In this document: positions 36,501 to 46,600 of the stretch, one piece after another | How the letters are laid out: each line of letters opens with the position of its first letter | Position numbering within the stretch: the first letter of the stretch is position 1 | The notes under the pieces: model-generated | Told to the model about the DNA's origin: nothing | Database searches by the model: none | Seen by the model: only the letters and a program-made list of their open reading frames with translations | Position numbers and translations under genes: made by a program | DNA from: Achromobacter agilis | GTDB lineage: Bacteria; Pseudomonadota; Gammaproteobacteria; Burkholderiales; Burkholderiaceae_B | Length of the DNA: 64,000 nt | Assembly (NCBI RefSeq): GCF_900496965.1 | Contig: NZ_UFQB01000020.1 | Span: forward strand, 1-64,000 | Reading direction: 5' to 3'

Positions 36501-38397
36501 TACGGCAACTGCGAATCGTCTCGCCGGGGCCGACGCCACGGCCCGGCTGCGCGAAGTGATCAAGCAAATCCACGCTTCGGCCGATCCCCTGCGCGAGATG
36601 CCAATGCTGGAGCCGGTGCTGCGGCAGGCCGCCGACGGCTGGCGCGATGCGCGCCGCCTGCTGGTGTCTCCGTTCGTGCGGGAAGGCAAGACCGGGCCGG
36701 CGATCGCCGCGCTGGAGATAATGGTCGCCGTTTATCCTGCACGCGCCGATGAGCGCCGCCTGCTTGCCAGCCTCTTCGGGCGCATTGAGCAGTGGGAACG
36801 CGCCATCGCCGAGGCGGATGCGGCCGCCGGTATTGAACCCGGCGCCGCGGCGCTGCATGCCGCGCGCATCCAGTTGCGCGTGCAGGCCGGGCGGGTGGGC
36901 GAAGCCGCCGAAGTCGCTCGCGCGACCCGTAGCATGGCGGAAAGCGAATCCGGCGAAGCTTATGCCTGGCTAATGGCCTTCGTGCGCAACGGCGACGCGG
37001 CCGAAGCCGCGGGCGTTGCGGCGGCCCTCGATCCGCTCGAACTTCCGAACGAGCGAGTGGCGACGATGGCGGTGCGGGCTTTGCTGGAAGATGCGAGGGT
37101 GGAGGCGGCCATTCGGTTTGGCGCTGCGGCGTTGAGCGCGGGCCACGACTGCGCCGCCTTGCGCTCGTCCCTGGGCCTCGCACATCTGCGGCGCGGCACC
37201 GAGGAGGACCGCAAGACGCATGCCGTGGCGCATTTCGAGGCTGGCTTGAACGCGGCGCCGGCGGACGTCAGGCTGTTGACGCTGCATGGTGAGACCCTGC
37301 TGCGCGCCGGGCGGTACAAGGAGGCCTTGGCGCCTCTGGCGCAGGCCATCGAATTGGCGCCGGACCTGGAGCAGACGCGGGCGTTCTATGCGCGCGCGCT
37401 GCGTTACACGCTGCAGTACGATGCCGCGGCCGACCAGATGATGCATCTGTTGGAAAAGTCCCCGGAGAAGCCGCTCTGGCAGCGCGGGGCCATCAGCGCG
37501 CTCTCCCAGGCAGGGCGCAAGCAGGAAGCCGAAGCGCTGTTCGGGCAATACGTCGCGCAGCGCGGCCAGCGGCTGCCAGCGACCTTCAAGGAGGCCATGG
37601 CGCAGCTGGAGGAACGGCTGGATACCGCCCCGATTCCGCAGGCGCGCATGGACTGGGCCTGGTCTATGCGCGGCGACACAGGCATCGACCGCGCGCAATG
37701 GGAACGCCGCGCGCGCTGGGGGCATCTGGTGGACCATCTGCTGTTCGATTGGCTCGAATGCCGCGAAGAGAGCGTCGAAGAGGCCATGCAAGTGCTGGGC
37801 GAGCTTGACACCGGCGAGCGCTTTTTTGCGCCGTTGCTGGCGGCCGGCAAGGGTGTCGTGGTCGCCACGGCGCATGTCGGCCCCATGTATGCCGGGCTCA
37901 TGGCGCTGGAACTGGTCGGCATTCCATCGCGCTGGCTCGCCACGGCGCCCAACATCGCCCAGAGCAGCTACGCCGCGGCCTTGATTTCCACCGCGGACCA
38001 GACGGAGGCGCAGGTCGCCAAGGCCTGCATGCGCGCGCTGGGATCGGGCTACGTGCTGTGCCTGGCCATCGACGGCGCGGCGAATCCGGCAGCGCCGCGA
38101 ACGACCTTCGAAGGGCAGGAAGTGACCTACTCCAGTTTCGCCTCCCACCTGGCCCATCGCATGGGCGTGCCTTCGGTGTTCTACGCGCCCCGCTGGGAGA
38201 ACGGCCGCGTGGCCTACACGCTGGAGATGCTGCCCGCGGCCAACCCCGGCGAGGACGCGGAGGCGTACGCGCAGCGATGGCAGCAGGCCTATTTCGAGCG
38301 GCTCAGGGAACATCTGGCTGGCCCCCCGGAAAACCTGCGCCTGAGCGGCGGAATCTGGCGCCATGTAAAGGCCGCGGATCGGTCCGCGCTGCAATAG
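36493..38397 (+). CDS. vexE: VexE-like capsule lipid-anchor acyltransferase with N-terminal TPR region
   Basis: In Salmonella, VexE is needed for the reducing-end acyl anchor that holds Vi on the cell. Residues 40-350 are TPR-like helices. The C-terminal 220 residues resemble LpxL/HtrB acyltransferases: VVVATAHVGPMYAGLMALEL near 455-475 carries the motif histidine, and CLAIDGAANPAAPRTTFEGQ matches the substrate loop. The acid normally four residues after the His is Tyr here (HVGPMY), a point to test. It has 634 residues and precedes vexL by 13 bp. Confidence 0.72.
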   Translation: MVDTATANRLAGADATARLREVIKQIHASADPLREMPMLEPVLRQAADGWRDARRLLVSPFVREGKTGPAIAALEIMVAVYPARADERRLLASLFGRIEQWERAIAEADAAAGIEPGAAALHAARIQLRVQAGRVGEAAEVARATRSMAESESGEAYAWLMAFVRNGDAAEAAGVAAALDPLELPNERVATMAVRALLEDARVEAAIRFGAAALSAGHDCAALRSSLGLAHLRRGTEEDRKTHAVAHFEAGLNAAPADVRLLTLHGETLLRAGRYKEALAPLAQAIELAPDLEQTRAFYARALRYTLQYDAAADQMMHLLEKSPEKPLWQRGAISALSQAGRKQEAEALFGQYVAQRGQRLPATFKEAMAQLEERLDTAPIPQARMDWAWSMRGDTGIDRAQWERRARWGHLVDHLLFDWLECREESVEEAMQVLGELDTGERFFAPLLAAGKGVVVATAHVGPMYAGLMALELVGIPSRWLATAPNIAQSSYAAALISTADQTEAQVAKACMRALGSGYVLCLAIDGAANPAAPRTTFEGQEVTYSSFASHLAHRMGVPSVFYAPRWENGRVAYTLEMLPAANPGEDAEAYAQRWQQAYFERLREHLAGPPENLRLSGGIWRHVKAADRSALQ

Positions 38398-38410
38398 GGA
38401 GTGAGCCACG

Positions 38411-39619
38411 ATGAAGCCGGGAATGACTACGATGCGCTGGCTGCTTGCCCTGGCCATGTTGTATGGCGGCGCGGCCGCCGCGGATGACGCGTGCAAAAGC
38501 CCCGACGAACACTGTCCGTCCATTGCTTCGCTGCTTCAGCAGCGCGAAGGCTACGGCGCCAAGGCGACGGGCGGGCTGGGAGGCAGGTTCATCGAGGTCA
38601 CTTCCGACGAGGACTCGGGGCCGGGGACGCTGCGCGCCGCGCTGGCGCAGGCCAAGAAAGGACCCGCGTGGATCCGCTTCGCGTCCGACATGACGATCGT
38701 TCTGGACTCGCAGCTTCGCGTGCCGTCGAACGTAACGATCGACGGGCGCGGCAAGCGCGTCACCCTGATCGACGACGGGCTGGGCGTGTACGGCAGCAAG
38801 AACGTCATCCTCACGCATCTCACGATAGACGGGCGCCTGAACCGGCTTACGCAAGCGGTGAATGTGGCTAACGGCAGCCGCGATGTGTGGGTCGACCACC
38901 TTGATCTCTCGCGGATGTCGGACCGGCTGCTCAACGTGAAGAACGGCTCGACCGACGTCACGATTTCATGGACGAAATTCCATAATTCGAACAAGGTCAT
39001 GCTGCTCAACAACATCACCTCGAAGAACCTTTTCCAGAACTACGACCGCGATTCGATCGCGCGAGTGACGCTGCACCACAATTACTTCTTCAATACCGTG
39101 CAGCGCAATCCCCGCGGGCAATTCGGCACTTTCCACCTGTTCAACAACCTGTTGGAGAACTGGGATTTCTACGGCATGAGCTTCAGCCTGGAGGCCAAGG
39201 CGTTTGTCGAAGGAAACATATTCAACAACGAAACGCAGCGCAAGTGCGTGGAGCCCGAGTTCTTCCCCACGGTGGAAGGCATCAATGTGAACTACTGCCG
39301 CTATATCCCCATTGCGCCGGAACGCAGCGCGCTGGGCAACGGCGAATCCGACCGCGGCGCCTACGAGAAGCGGAAGGCGCTGCACGGCTACACGCGTGAT
39401 TACAAGGCCTTCCTGCGTTTGAAAGACAATCTGTACCTGGGCGACGCGAAGCCGGTGTTGGAGGACTACCGCCCCGAGTCGGCGCCGACCCCGCCGTACT
39501 GCTACGGCTACGAACGGCCGACGCCGGAACTGGCGGAGAAGATCCGCCGGTTCGCCGGTAACACGGCCGGCGATACGCCGTTGCCCGCGTCACGGATCGG
39601 GTCGGGCTGCCCGGGGTGA
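38411..39619 (+). CDS. vexL: VexL-like periplasmic Vi depolymerase, pectate-lyase fold
   Basis: VexL, described from Achromobacter, is a periplasmic polysaccharide lyase that cuts Vi-type polymer during export. This 402-residue protein has a signal peptide (MRWLLALAMLYGGAAAA) and pectate lyase patterns: VWVDHLDLS, VTISWTKFHNSNKVMLL, and VTLHHNYFFNTVQRNPRGQFG, where the conserved catalytic-site R-x-P-R segment lies. The likely substrate, alpha-1,4-linked GalNAcA or a relative, resembles pectin. It is last in the operon. ATG 38432 is an alternative start. Confidence 0.8.
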   Translation: MKPGMTTMRWLLALAMLYGGAAAADDACKSPDEHCPSIASLLQQREGYGAKATGGLGGRFIEVTSDEDSGPGTLRAALAQAKKGPAWIRFASDMTIVLDSQLRVPSNVTIDGRGKRVTLIDDGLGVYGSKNVILTHLTIDGRLNRLTQAVNVANGSRDVWVDHLDLSRMSDRLLNVKNGSTDVTISWTKFHNSNKVMLLNNITSKNLFQNYDRDSIARVTLHHNYFFNTVQRNPRGQFGTFHLFNNLLENWDFYGMSFSLEAKAFVEGNIFNNETQRKCVEPEFFPTVEGINVNYCRYIPIAPERSALGNGESDRGAYEKRKALHGYTRDYKAFLRLKDNLYLGDAKPVLEDYRPESAPTPPYCYGYERPTPELAEKIRRFAGNTAGDTPLPASRIGSGCPG

Positions 39620-39631
39620 ATGGCTGAGGCC

Positions 39632-39659
39632 GGGCCGTGTCCGATTCCGGACCCGGCCC
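39632..39659. terminator. Hairpin between convergent vexL and ppiC genes
   Basis: GGGCCGTGTCCG and CGGACCCGGCCC pair over 12 positions with one mismatch around an ATTC loop. It lies between two convergent stops and probably serves both strands, though T-runs are absent. Confidence 0.6.
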
Positions 39660-39665
39660 CGGCCG

Positions 39666-40559
39666 CTACTGGACCAGCGGCGTGCTGGCCGCGTCCAGGT
39701 CCACGCCTGCCAGGTGCGCGTCGCTGGCCAGGAGACGCAGGTATTGCGACAGGGCGGTGGCGAAGCTCTGCTGGTGAAGCCGCTGGAAAACCGCGGCGCG
39801 CACCTGCTCGTAGGGCGGCACGATGCCCTGCTCGCGCTCTAGCACTTCCACCACATGCAATCCGAAGCGGCTGTGAACCAGGCGCGGGAGCACGCCGATC
39901 TCCAGATGCCCGAATAGCTCCTTGGCAAACTCGGGGGCGCAGTCTTCGGGCTGGAGCCAGCCCAGCGTTCCGCCTTCCGCGCCGCTCGGGCAGTTGCTCA
40001 GGGCCGCGGCGGCTTTGGCGAAGCCATCGCCGGCGGCCAGTTCCTGCGAGGTATTGCTGCGCACGTCCAGCAGGCAGGCTTCCGCCCGTTGCCGCAGCGC
40101 ATTCAGATCCACGCCGGGCGTGACGGCAAACAGCACGTGACGGGCCAGGACGCGCTCTCCTCTGGCGTAGCGCGAGGCATGGGCGGCGTAATGGCGGCGG
40201 CCGGCCTCATCGTCGAACTCAGGCAGCTGCAGCGCGGTTTCCAGCAGGTCTTCGATGGCCGCGCTGGCGGCTTCGCTGATTGCGCCTTGCCGAGGAATGG
40301 GGTCGTCCGCCGCGAGCAGGCCGCGGGCGATCGCGGCCTGCCGCAGCAGCTCGGTGCAGGCGCGCTGGCTCAGCTCGGAGGCGCTCAGAACTTCTTCCGG
40401 GTCTGCCAGGAGGACGCCGTTGATGTGAGCCGGTTCGGCGGGTTCGCGCCCATAAGCCGGTTCGATCCGCTCTTGCGTCTGTTGCGGTTGCGGTGCCTGC
40501 TGACAGGAGCAATTGCCGCTGCCGCATCCTTCCTGCTGGGTTTCCATGACGCTGCTCAT
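39666..40559 (-). CDS. PpiC/NifM-type peptidyl-prolyl isomerase of the nitrate reductase operon
   Basis: A 297-residue protein ending in a parvulin-type rotamase domain (ARHVLFAVTPG, then GGTLGWLQPEDCAPEFA and HSRFGLHVVEVLERE). Its N-terminus is short and cysteine-rich (QEGCGSGNCSCQQ), with no signal peptide. It overlaps narI by the ATGA pattern, so it is the last gene of narGHJI. Homologues in this position are thought to assist nitrate reductase maturation. The CxxxxCxC cluster might bind metal. Confidence 0.85.
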   Translation of the reverse strand: MSSVMETQQEGCGSGNCSCQQAPQPQQTQERIEPAYGREPAEPAHINGVLLADPEEVLSASELSQRACTELLRQAAIARGLLAADDPIPRQGAISEAASAAIEDLLETALQLPEFDDEAGRRHYAAHASRYARGERVLARHVLFAVTPGVDLNALRQRAEACLLDVRSNTSQELAAGDGFAKAAAALSNCPSGAEGGTLGWLQPEDCAPEFAKELFGHLEIGVLPRLVHSRFGLHVVEVLEREQGIVPPYEQVRAAVFQRLHQQSFATALSQYLRLLASDAHLAGVDLDAASTPLVQ

Positions 40560-41290
40560 GCCTTTTCTCCATCGCGGGGGGCCGATGCGTGCGTGGACAG
40601 ATCCATGCGGCGCGAACGCACCAGCTGGTAGGGCCTGACCAGGTAAGCAAGCGAGGCGAAGCCGCTCCATACGTGCACCAGCCGGCTGAAGGGGAACAGC
40701 AGGAAGATGGTCATGCCCAGCACCATGTGGACCTTGAACTGCCAGCCCACGGTCAAGAGCCCGGCGGCGTCGGGGCGGAAGGTGAAGATGCCCTGGGCCC
40801 AATCGGCGAGTATCAGCATCGCGCTGGCATCGACGCGGTGGCTCCAGGAGACCGGCAGGGTCACCAGGCCCAGCACCAGTTGCACCCACAGGATGCATAG
40901 AATGGCCAGGTCGGTGCGGTGGCTGGTGCGGCGTATGCGCGGATCGGCAATGCGCCGATGCAGAAGCATGGTCAGCCCGACGAAACAGATGAGGCCGGCA
41001 ATGCCGCCGGACACGATGGCCAGCAACTGCTTCTGCGGCGCGGTGATGAGCCAGGCATACAGGAAGTGCGGGGTCAGCAGGCCGACAGTGTGGCCGAACA
41101 GCAGGAACAGGATCCCTATGTGGAACAGATTGCTGCCCCATCGCAGCTGGCGCGCGCGCAGCAACTGCGAGGAATCGCTTTTCCAGGTGTACTGGTCCCG
41201 GTCGAAGCGGGCCAGGCTGCCCATCAGGAACACGGCGAGGCAGATGTAGGGATAGACGACGAAAAGAAAATTGTGGAGCCCGAGCGGCAT
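40556..41290 (-). CDS. narI: Respiratory nitrate reductase gamma subunit
   Basis: NarI is the cytochrome b membrane anchor that oxidises quinol and passes electrons to NarH. The 244-residue protein has five helices with heme-ligand histidines in LFHIGILFLLFGHTVGL and FKVHMVLGMTIFLLFPFSRL. It follows narJ after 16 bases and overlaps the isomerase gene by four. Confidence 0.95.
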   Translation of the reverse strand: MPLGLHNFLFVVYPYICLAVFLMGSLARFDRDQYTWKSDSSQLLRARQLRWGSNLFHIGILFLLFGHTVGLLTPHFLYAWLITAPQKQLLAIVSGGIAGLICFVGLTMLLHRRIADPRIRRTSHRTDLAILCILWVQLVLGLVTLPVSWSHRVDASAMLILADWAQGIFTFRPDAAGLLTVGWQFKVHMVLGMTIFLLFPFSRLVHVWSGFASLAYLVRPYQLVRSRRMDLSTHASAPRDGEKA

Positions 41291-41306
41291 GGCGATCTCC
41301 TCAAAT

Positions 41307-41996
41307 TTAACGCGCCTCGGCCGATGGCGGCCGACGGTGGATATGTACGGGTTGAGGGGTGTTGGGCGCCGCCTGGCCTTGCGTGCTGCAGCCGTCGAAG
41401 GCCGCCGGTTCCGCCCAGCTGATGTCCAGCGGCTCTTCCTCCGCCACGGCTCCGGCGCTGGCGCCGGCTGGCACGAGCTGCTTCACGCCGGCGAGTTCCA
41501 GCACCGCCGCGATCACGGAAAAATAATCGCTGTCGCGTTGCCGCAAGGTCTGCGCGATGGCCTGCAGGATGTGCGCGAATTCCCCGATGAAGGCGCAGGC
41601 TTCCTGCCGCGGCTGGGTGGACGCGAATTCCAGCAGCACGGGCAGGTAGTCCGGCAATTCGGAGGGGTCGAGCAGCAGGCCGGCCTGCTCGTAGGTCTTG
41701 ACCAGGTCCACCATGGCCGGGCCCCGGTCGCGGGAATCGCCGTGCACGTGCTCGAACAGGTAGAGCGAGGTTCCGCGGCCACGGTCGAACAGATCCACAT
41801 AGACGGCCTCCGCGCGCATGCCGCCGGCCAGCAGCCGGTCTGCCAGCGCCGCGAGCTCGGCGCGGCGCGCCTTGCCCAATGCCGGGTCGGCTTCCAACGT
41901 GGAGCGCACCTCGGGCAAGGGATTGCGCATTGCGGCGTCGGGGTAACGCAGCAAATGGGCCAGGGCGCGCAAAGGAAGGGAAATTCCGTGCTTCAT
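41307..41996 (-). CDS. narJ: Nitrate reductase molybdenum-cofactor assembly chaperone
   Basis: NarJ binds NarG and guides cofactor insertion before membrane assembly. The 229-residue protein is helical, with typical segments LLRYPDAAMR, GRGTSLYLFEHVHGDSRDRG and LPVLLEFASTQP. GAGGAG lies six bases before ATG, and narH ends ten bases upstream. Confidence 0.93.
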   Translation of the reverse strand: MKHGISLPLRALAHLLRYPDAAMRNPLPEVRSTLEADPALGKARRAELAALADRLLAGGMRAEAVYVDLFDRGRGTSLYLFEHVHGDSRDRGPAMVDLVKTYEQAGLLLDPSELPDYLPVLLEFASTQPRQEACAFIGEFAHILQAIAQTLRQRDSDYFSVIAAVLELAGVKQLVPAGASAGAVAEEEPLDISWAEPAAFDGCSTQGQAAPNTPQPVHIHRRPPSAEAR

Positions 41997-42006
41997 GACG
42001 CGCTCC

Positions 42007-43533
42007 TCACAGGGTGACCTTGAGCGGGATGGTCCGCTTCTTCTCGCTGCCGAACAGACTGGTCTCGGTCACGCCCTCGCTGCAGCCGTTGCCGAACGAA
42101 AAGCCGCAGCCGCCGCGCACGTTGAACGCGTTTTCAGCGTATTCGCGATGCGTGGTCGGGATGACGAAGCGATCTTCGTAGTTGGCGATGGCCATGATGT
42201 GATACATGTCCTCGACCTCGGCGATGCTCAGGTTCGTCTGCTCCAGCACCGCGTTGTTGACCTCGCCATCGACGTGCTTGCTGCGATGGTAGGCGCGCAT
42301 GGCCAGCATGCGTTCCAGTGCGCGGACCACGGGCTGGGTGTCGCCGGCCGTCAGCAGGTTGGCCAGGTACTTGACCGGAATGCGCAGCTGGTTGACGTCG
42401 GGCAGCACGCCGTTGACGGTGCCCACATGGCCAGCCTGCGCGGCGGCGGTGATCGGCGACAGTGGCGGCACGTACCATACCATCGGCAGCGTGCGGTATT
42501 CGGGGTGCAGCGGCAGCGCCACTTTCCAGTCCACGGCCATCTTGTAGACGGGGCTGTTGCGGGCCGCGACCAGCCAGGCGTCGGGAACGCCGTCCGCGCG
42601 GGCCTGGGCGATGACGGCCGGGTCGTTGGGATCCAGGAAGATATCGAGCTGCGCCTGATACAGGTCTTTGTCCTTTTCCACGCTGGCGGCCTGCTCGATG
42701 CGATCGGCGTCATACAGCAGCACGCCCAGGTAACGTATGCGTCCGACACAGGTCTCCGAACAAACCGTGGGCTGGCCGGCCTCGATGCGCGGATAGCAGA
42801 AGATGCACTTCTCGGCCTTTCCGCTCTTCCAGTTGTAGTAGATCTTCTTGTAGGGACAGCCCGACACGCACATGCGCCATCCGCGGCACTTGTCCTGGTC
42901 GATGAGCACGATGCCGTCCTCTTCGCGCTTGTAGATGGAACCGCTGGGACAGCTCGCCACGCATGCCGGGTTCAGGCAGTGCTCGCACAGCCGCGGCAGG
43001 TACATCATGAAGGTGTTTTCATACTGCCCGTAGATTTCCTTCTGGACGTCGTCGAAGTTCTTGTCCCTGGAGCGCTTGCTGAATTCGCCGCCGAGGATTT
43101 CTTCCCAGTTCGGTCCCCATTCGATCTTGTCCATGCGCTGGCCCGTGATCAGGCTGCGCGGCCGCGCGGTGGGCGCGTGCTTCATCTCGGGCGCCGACTG
43201 CAGGTGGTCGTAGTCGAAGGTGAAGGGTTCGTAGTAGTCGTCGATCTCCGGCATGTTGGGGTTGGCGAAGATTTTCATCAGCAACTGCCACTTGCCGCCC
43301 TGGCGCGGCACGATGGAGCCGTTCGCCTTGCGTATCCATCCGCCGTTCCAGCGGTCCTGGTTCTCCCATTCCTTGGGGTAGCCGATGCCGGGCTTGGTTT
43401 CCACATTGTTGAACCAGGCGTATTCGACGCCGGGACGGCTCGTCCAGACGTTCTTGCACGTCACACTACAGGTGTGGCAGCCGATGCACTTGTCCAGGTT
43501 CAACACCATGCCTATTTGCGCGCGCACCTTCAT
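42007..43533 (-). CDS. narH: Respiratory nitrate reductase beta subunit
   Basis: NarH carries one [3Fe-4S] and three [4Fe-4S] clusters that relay electrons from NarI to NarG. The Cys groups are visible: CIGCHTCSVTCKNVW, CEHCLNPACVASCPSG, CRGWRMCVSGCP (Trp in the second place, as usual for the 3Fe cluster) and CIFCYPRIEAGQPTVCSETC. I start at ATG 43533 (508 residues), with GGAGG upstream. Unusually, 127 bp with a large hairpin separate it from narG. Confidence 0.96.
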   Translation of the reverse strand: MKVRAQIGMVLNLDKCIGCHTCSVTCKNVWTSRPGVEYAWFNNVETKPGIGYPKEWENQDRWNGGWIRKANGSIVPRQGGKWQLLMKIFANPNMPEIDDYYEPFTFDYDHLQSAPEMKHAPTARPRSLITGQRMDKIEWGPNWEEILGGEFSKRSRDKNFDDVQKEIYGQYENTFMMYLPRLCEHCLNPACVASCPSGSIYKREEDGIVLIDQDKCRGWRMCVSGCPYKKIYYNWKSGKAEKCIFCYPRIEAGQPTVCSETCVGRIRYLGVLLYDADRIEQAASVEKDKDLYQAQLDIFLDPNDPAVIAQARADGVPDAWLVAARNSPVYKMAVDWKVALPLHPEYRTLPMVWYVPPLSPITAAAQAGHVGTVNGVLPDVNQLRIPVKYLANLLTAGDTQPVVRALERMLAMRAYHRSKHVDGEVNNAVLEQTNLSIAEVEDMYHIMAIANYEDRFVIPTTHREYAENAFNVRGGCGFSFGNGCSEGVTETSLFGSEKKRTIPLKVTL

Positions 43534-43562
43534 GTGTGGTCCTCCGAGGAGATGTCTTGGGC

Positions 43563-43604
43563 GCACAGGCAAGCCCGCGCCGTGGCGGGTTTCCGTGCCT
43601 GTGC
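43563..43604 (-). promoter_or_regulatory. Hairpin in the narG-narH spacer
   Basis: GCACAGGCA and TGCCTGTGC form a perfect 9-bp outer stem around an inner CCCGC/GCGGG stem. It sits about 60 bases after narG and 30 before narH. It could stabilise or separate the two messages. Confidence 0.5.
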
Positions 43605-43660
43605 CGAATACGGTTCATAGCGGGCGGTCATTGCCATTTCGCGGATCCCGTTGCGTGCGT

Positions 43661-46600
43661 TCAAGGGTTTTCGCCTTGCGCCTGGTAGGCCGCGGCAAGA
43701 TGCTCGCCACGGGGCGTGTCCAGCCAGTCCACTTTGTCCATCTTGCGCACCACCACGAACTCGTCCCGGTTGGTGCCGATGGTTCCGTAATAGTTGAACC
43801 CGTAGCTGTATTGGGCGTAGCCGCCGATCATGTGCGTGGGCTTGAGGACGACCCGCGTGACGGAGTTGTGGATGCCGCCGCGCACGCCCGTGATCTCGCT
43901 TCCCGGCGTGTTGATGATTTTTTCCTGCGCGTGGTACATCATCACCATGCCCGGCTTGACGCGCTGGCTCACCACCGCGCGCACGGCGACGGCGCCGTTC
44001 ACGTTGTACATCTCCATCCAGTCGTTATCGACAATGCCGGCGCGTCTGGCGTCCTCTTCGCTGATCCAGGCCACGGGGCCGCCGCGATTGAGCGTCAGCA
44101 TCAACAGGTTGTCGGTGTAGGTGCTGTGTATGCCCCATTTCTGGTGCGGCGTGATGAAGTTGAGCTGTATCTCCGGATTGCCGTTGGGCCGGATGCCATG
44201 CATGGCCGTCGTCGTCTTCGTGTCGATCGGCGGGCGGTAGCTGGAAAAGCCTTCGCCGAAGGCGATCATCCACGGGTGGTCCTGGTAGAACTGCTGGCGG
44301 CCGGTCAGCGTGCGCCAGGGAATCAGCTCGTGCACGTTGGTGTAGCCGGCGTTGTAGCTGACGGTCTCGCTTTCGATGCCGCTCCATGTCGGCGAACTGA
44401 TGATCTTGCGCGGTTGCGCCTGGATGTCCCGGTAGCGGATCTTCTCGTCTTCGCGATACAGCGCCAGATGCCGGTGTTCGCGCCCGGTTATCTTGGAGAG
44501 CGCATCCCAGGCTTTAACGGCCACATGTCCGTTGGTTTCCGGCGCCAGGTGAAGAATGACTTCGCATGCGTCGATGTCGCTGACGATGCGCGGGCGGCCT
44601 TGTGTGATTCCGGTTTCGGGGGTTATGCCATTGAGCTGGCCAAGCTGCTCCACCTCGGTGCCGGTTTTCCAGGCGATGCCCTTGCCGCCGTTGCCGACCT
44701 GGTCCATCAAGGGACCCAGCGCCGTGTACTGCTTGTAGATGTTGGGATAGTCCCGATTCACCACGGTTACCTGTGGCGCCGTCTTGCCGGGGATAAGGTC
44801 GCATTCCCCCTTCTTCCATTCCGCGACGCCGTAAGGCTGCGCCAGCTCGGCCGGCGTGTCGTGCATGAGCGGGGTCAGGACCGTATCGCGTTCCACGCCC
44901 AGGTGGCCCACGCAGAGCTCGCTGAAGGTCTTGGCGAAGCCCTTGTAGATCTCCCAGTCGGAGCGCGATTCCCAGACTGGGTCCACCGCCGCGGAAAGCG
45001 GGTGTATGAATGGGTGCATGTCGCTGGTGTTGAGGTCGTTCTTTTCGTACCAGCTTGCCGTGGGCAGAACGATGTCCGAATACAGACAGGTCGTGCTCAT
45101 GCGGAAATCCAGCGTGACCAGCAGGTCGAGCTTGCCTTGCGGCGCCTGCTCGTGCCACTTCACTTCGGACGGCTTGGCGTCGTCGGCGCCCAGGTCCTGG
45201 CCCTGCACGCCGTTGTTGGTGCCCAGCAGGTGCTTGCAGAAGTACTCGTGCCCCTTGCCGCTGGAGCCGAGCAGATTGCTGCGCCATACGAACAGGTTGC
45301 GCGGCCAATTCTCCGGGGCATCGGGGTCCTCGCAGCTCATCGATAACGTGCCGTTCTGGATCGATTGGGCCACAAAGTCGCGCGGGGAAAGGCCCGCGGC
45401 GTCGGCCATGCCGGCGATTTTCAAAGGGTTCGTGCCGAGCTGCGGCGCGCTGGGCAGCCAGCCCATGCGTTCGGCGCGCACGTTGTAATCGATCATGCTA
45501 CCGCCGTACTGGCCAGGGTCGGCCAGCGGGCTGACGATCTCCTCGATGCCCAGCTTCTCGTAGCGCCACTGGTCCGTGTGCGCGTAGAAGAAGCTGGTGG
45601 AGTTCTGCTGGCGCGGGGGCCGCGCCCAGTCCAGCGCGAAGGCCAGGGCCGTCCAGCCGGTCTGCGGCCGCAGCTTTTCCTGGCCCACATAGTGCGACCA
45701 TCCGCCGCCGCTCTTGCCGATACAGCCGCAAAGCATCAGCAGGTTGATGACGCCGCGGTAGTTCATGTCGCAGTGATACCAGTGGTTCATCCCCGCGCCG
45801 ATGATGACCATGGAGCGGCCTTGCGTCTTGTCGGCATTGGAGGCGAACTCGCGCGCGACCGTGACGATCTGCTGGCGCGGCACGCCCGTTATCTGCTCGG
45901 CCCAGGCCGGGGTATAGGGCGCGTTGTCGTCGTAGCTCGTCGCGCCGCTGCCCAGGCCGCGGTCGATGCCGTACTGCGCGGCCTGCAGATCGAAGACGGA
46001 GGCCACCAGCGAATCCCCGCCCTCGCCGCTTGCAGCCAGGCGCAGGCGGACCGCCGGCACGCGGGTGCAATTCACGTCGCCTTGCTGCGCATTGCTCGGA
46101 AAATGGGGCGTTTCGATGCCGCCGAAATACGGAAAGCCTACATCGACGACGTCGTGTGTATGCTGGCCGTCCTCCAGGAGGGACAGCTTGAGCCGGACCT
46201 CGGCGCCGTCCTTGGCGTTCCTGTTTTCCAGATTCCATTTGCCGGTGTCGCTTCGGCCCTCCGCGCCCCAGCGGAAACCGATGGAGCCATGCGGCACAAC
46301 GGCGCGGCCTTCGGCATCGAAAGCAATGGTTTTCCATTCCGGGTTGTTGTCCTGGCCCAGGCTCGCGTCGAAGTCGCTGGCGCGCAGGTAGCGGTCGGGA
46401 ACGTGCACGGTGCGGCCGTCGGCCAGGCGATGCTCCTTGAGCAGCACCAGCATGGGCAGGTCGGTGTAGCGGCGCGCGTAGTTGTCGAAGTACTCGCTGC
46501 GTTGGTCGAAATAGAATTCCTTGAAGGCGACATGGCCCATGGCCATCGCCAGCGCGGCGTCCGTTCCCTGCTTGGGATGCAGCCAGGTGTCGGCGAGCTT

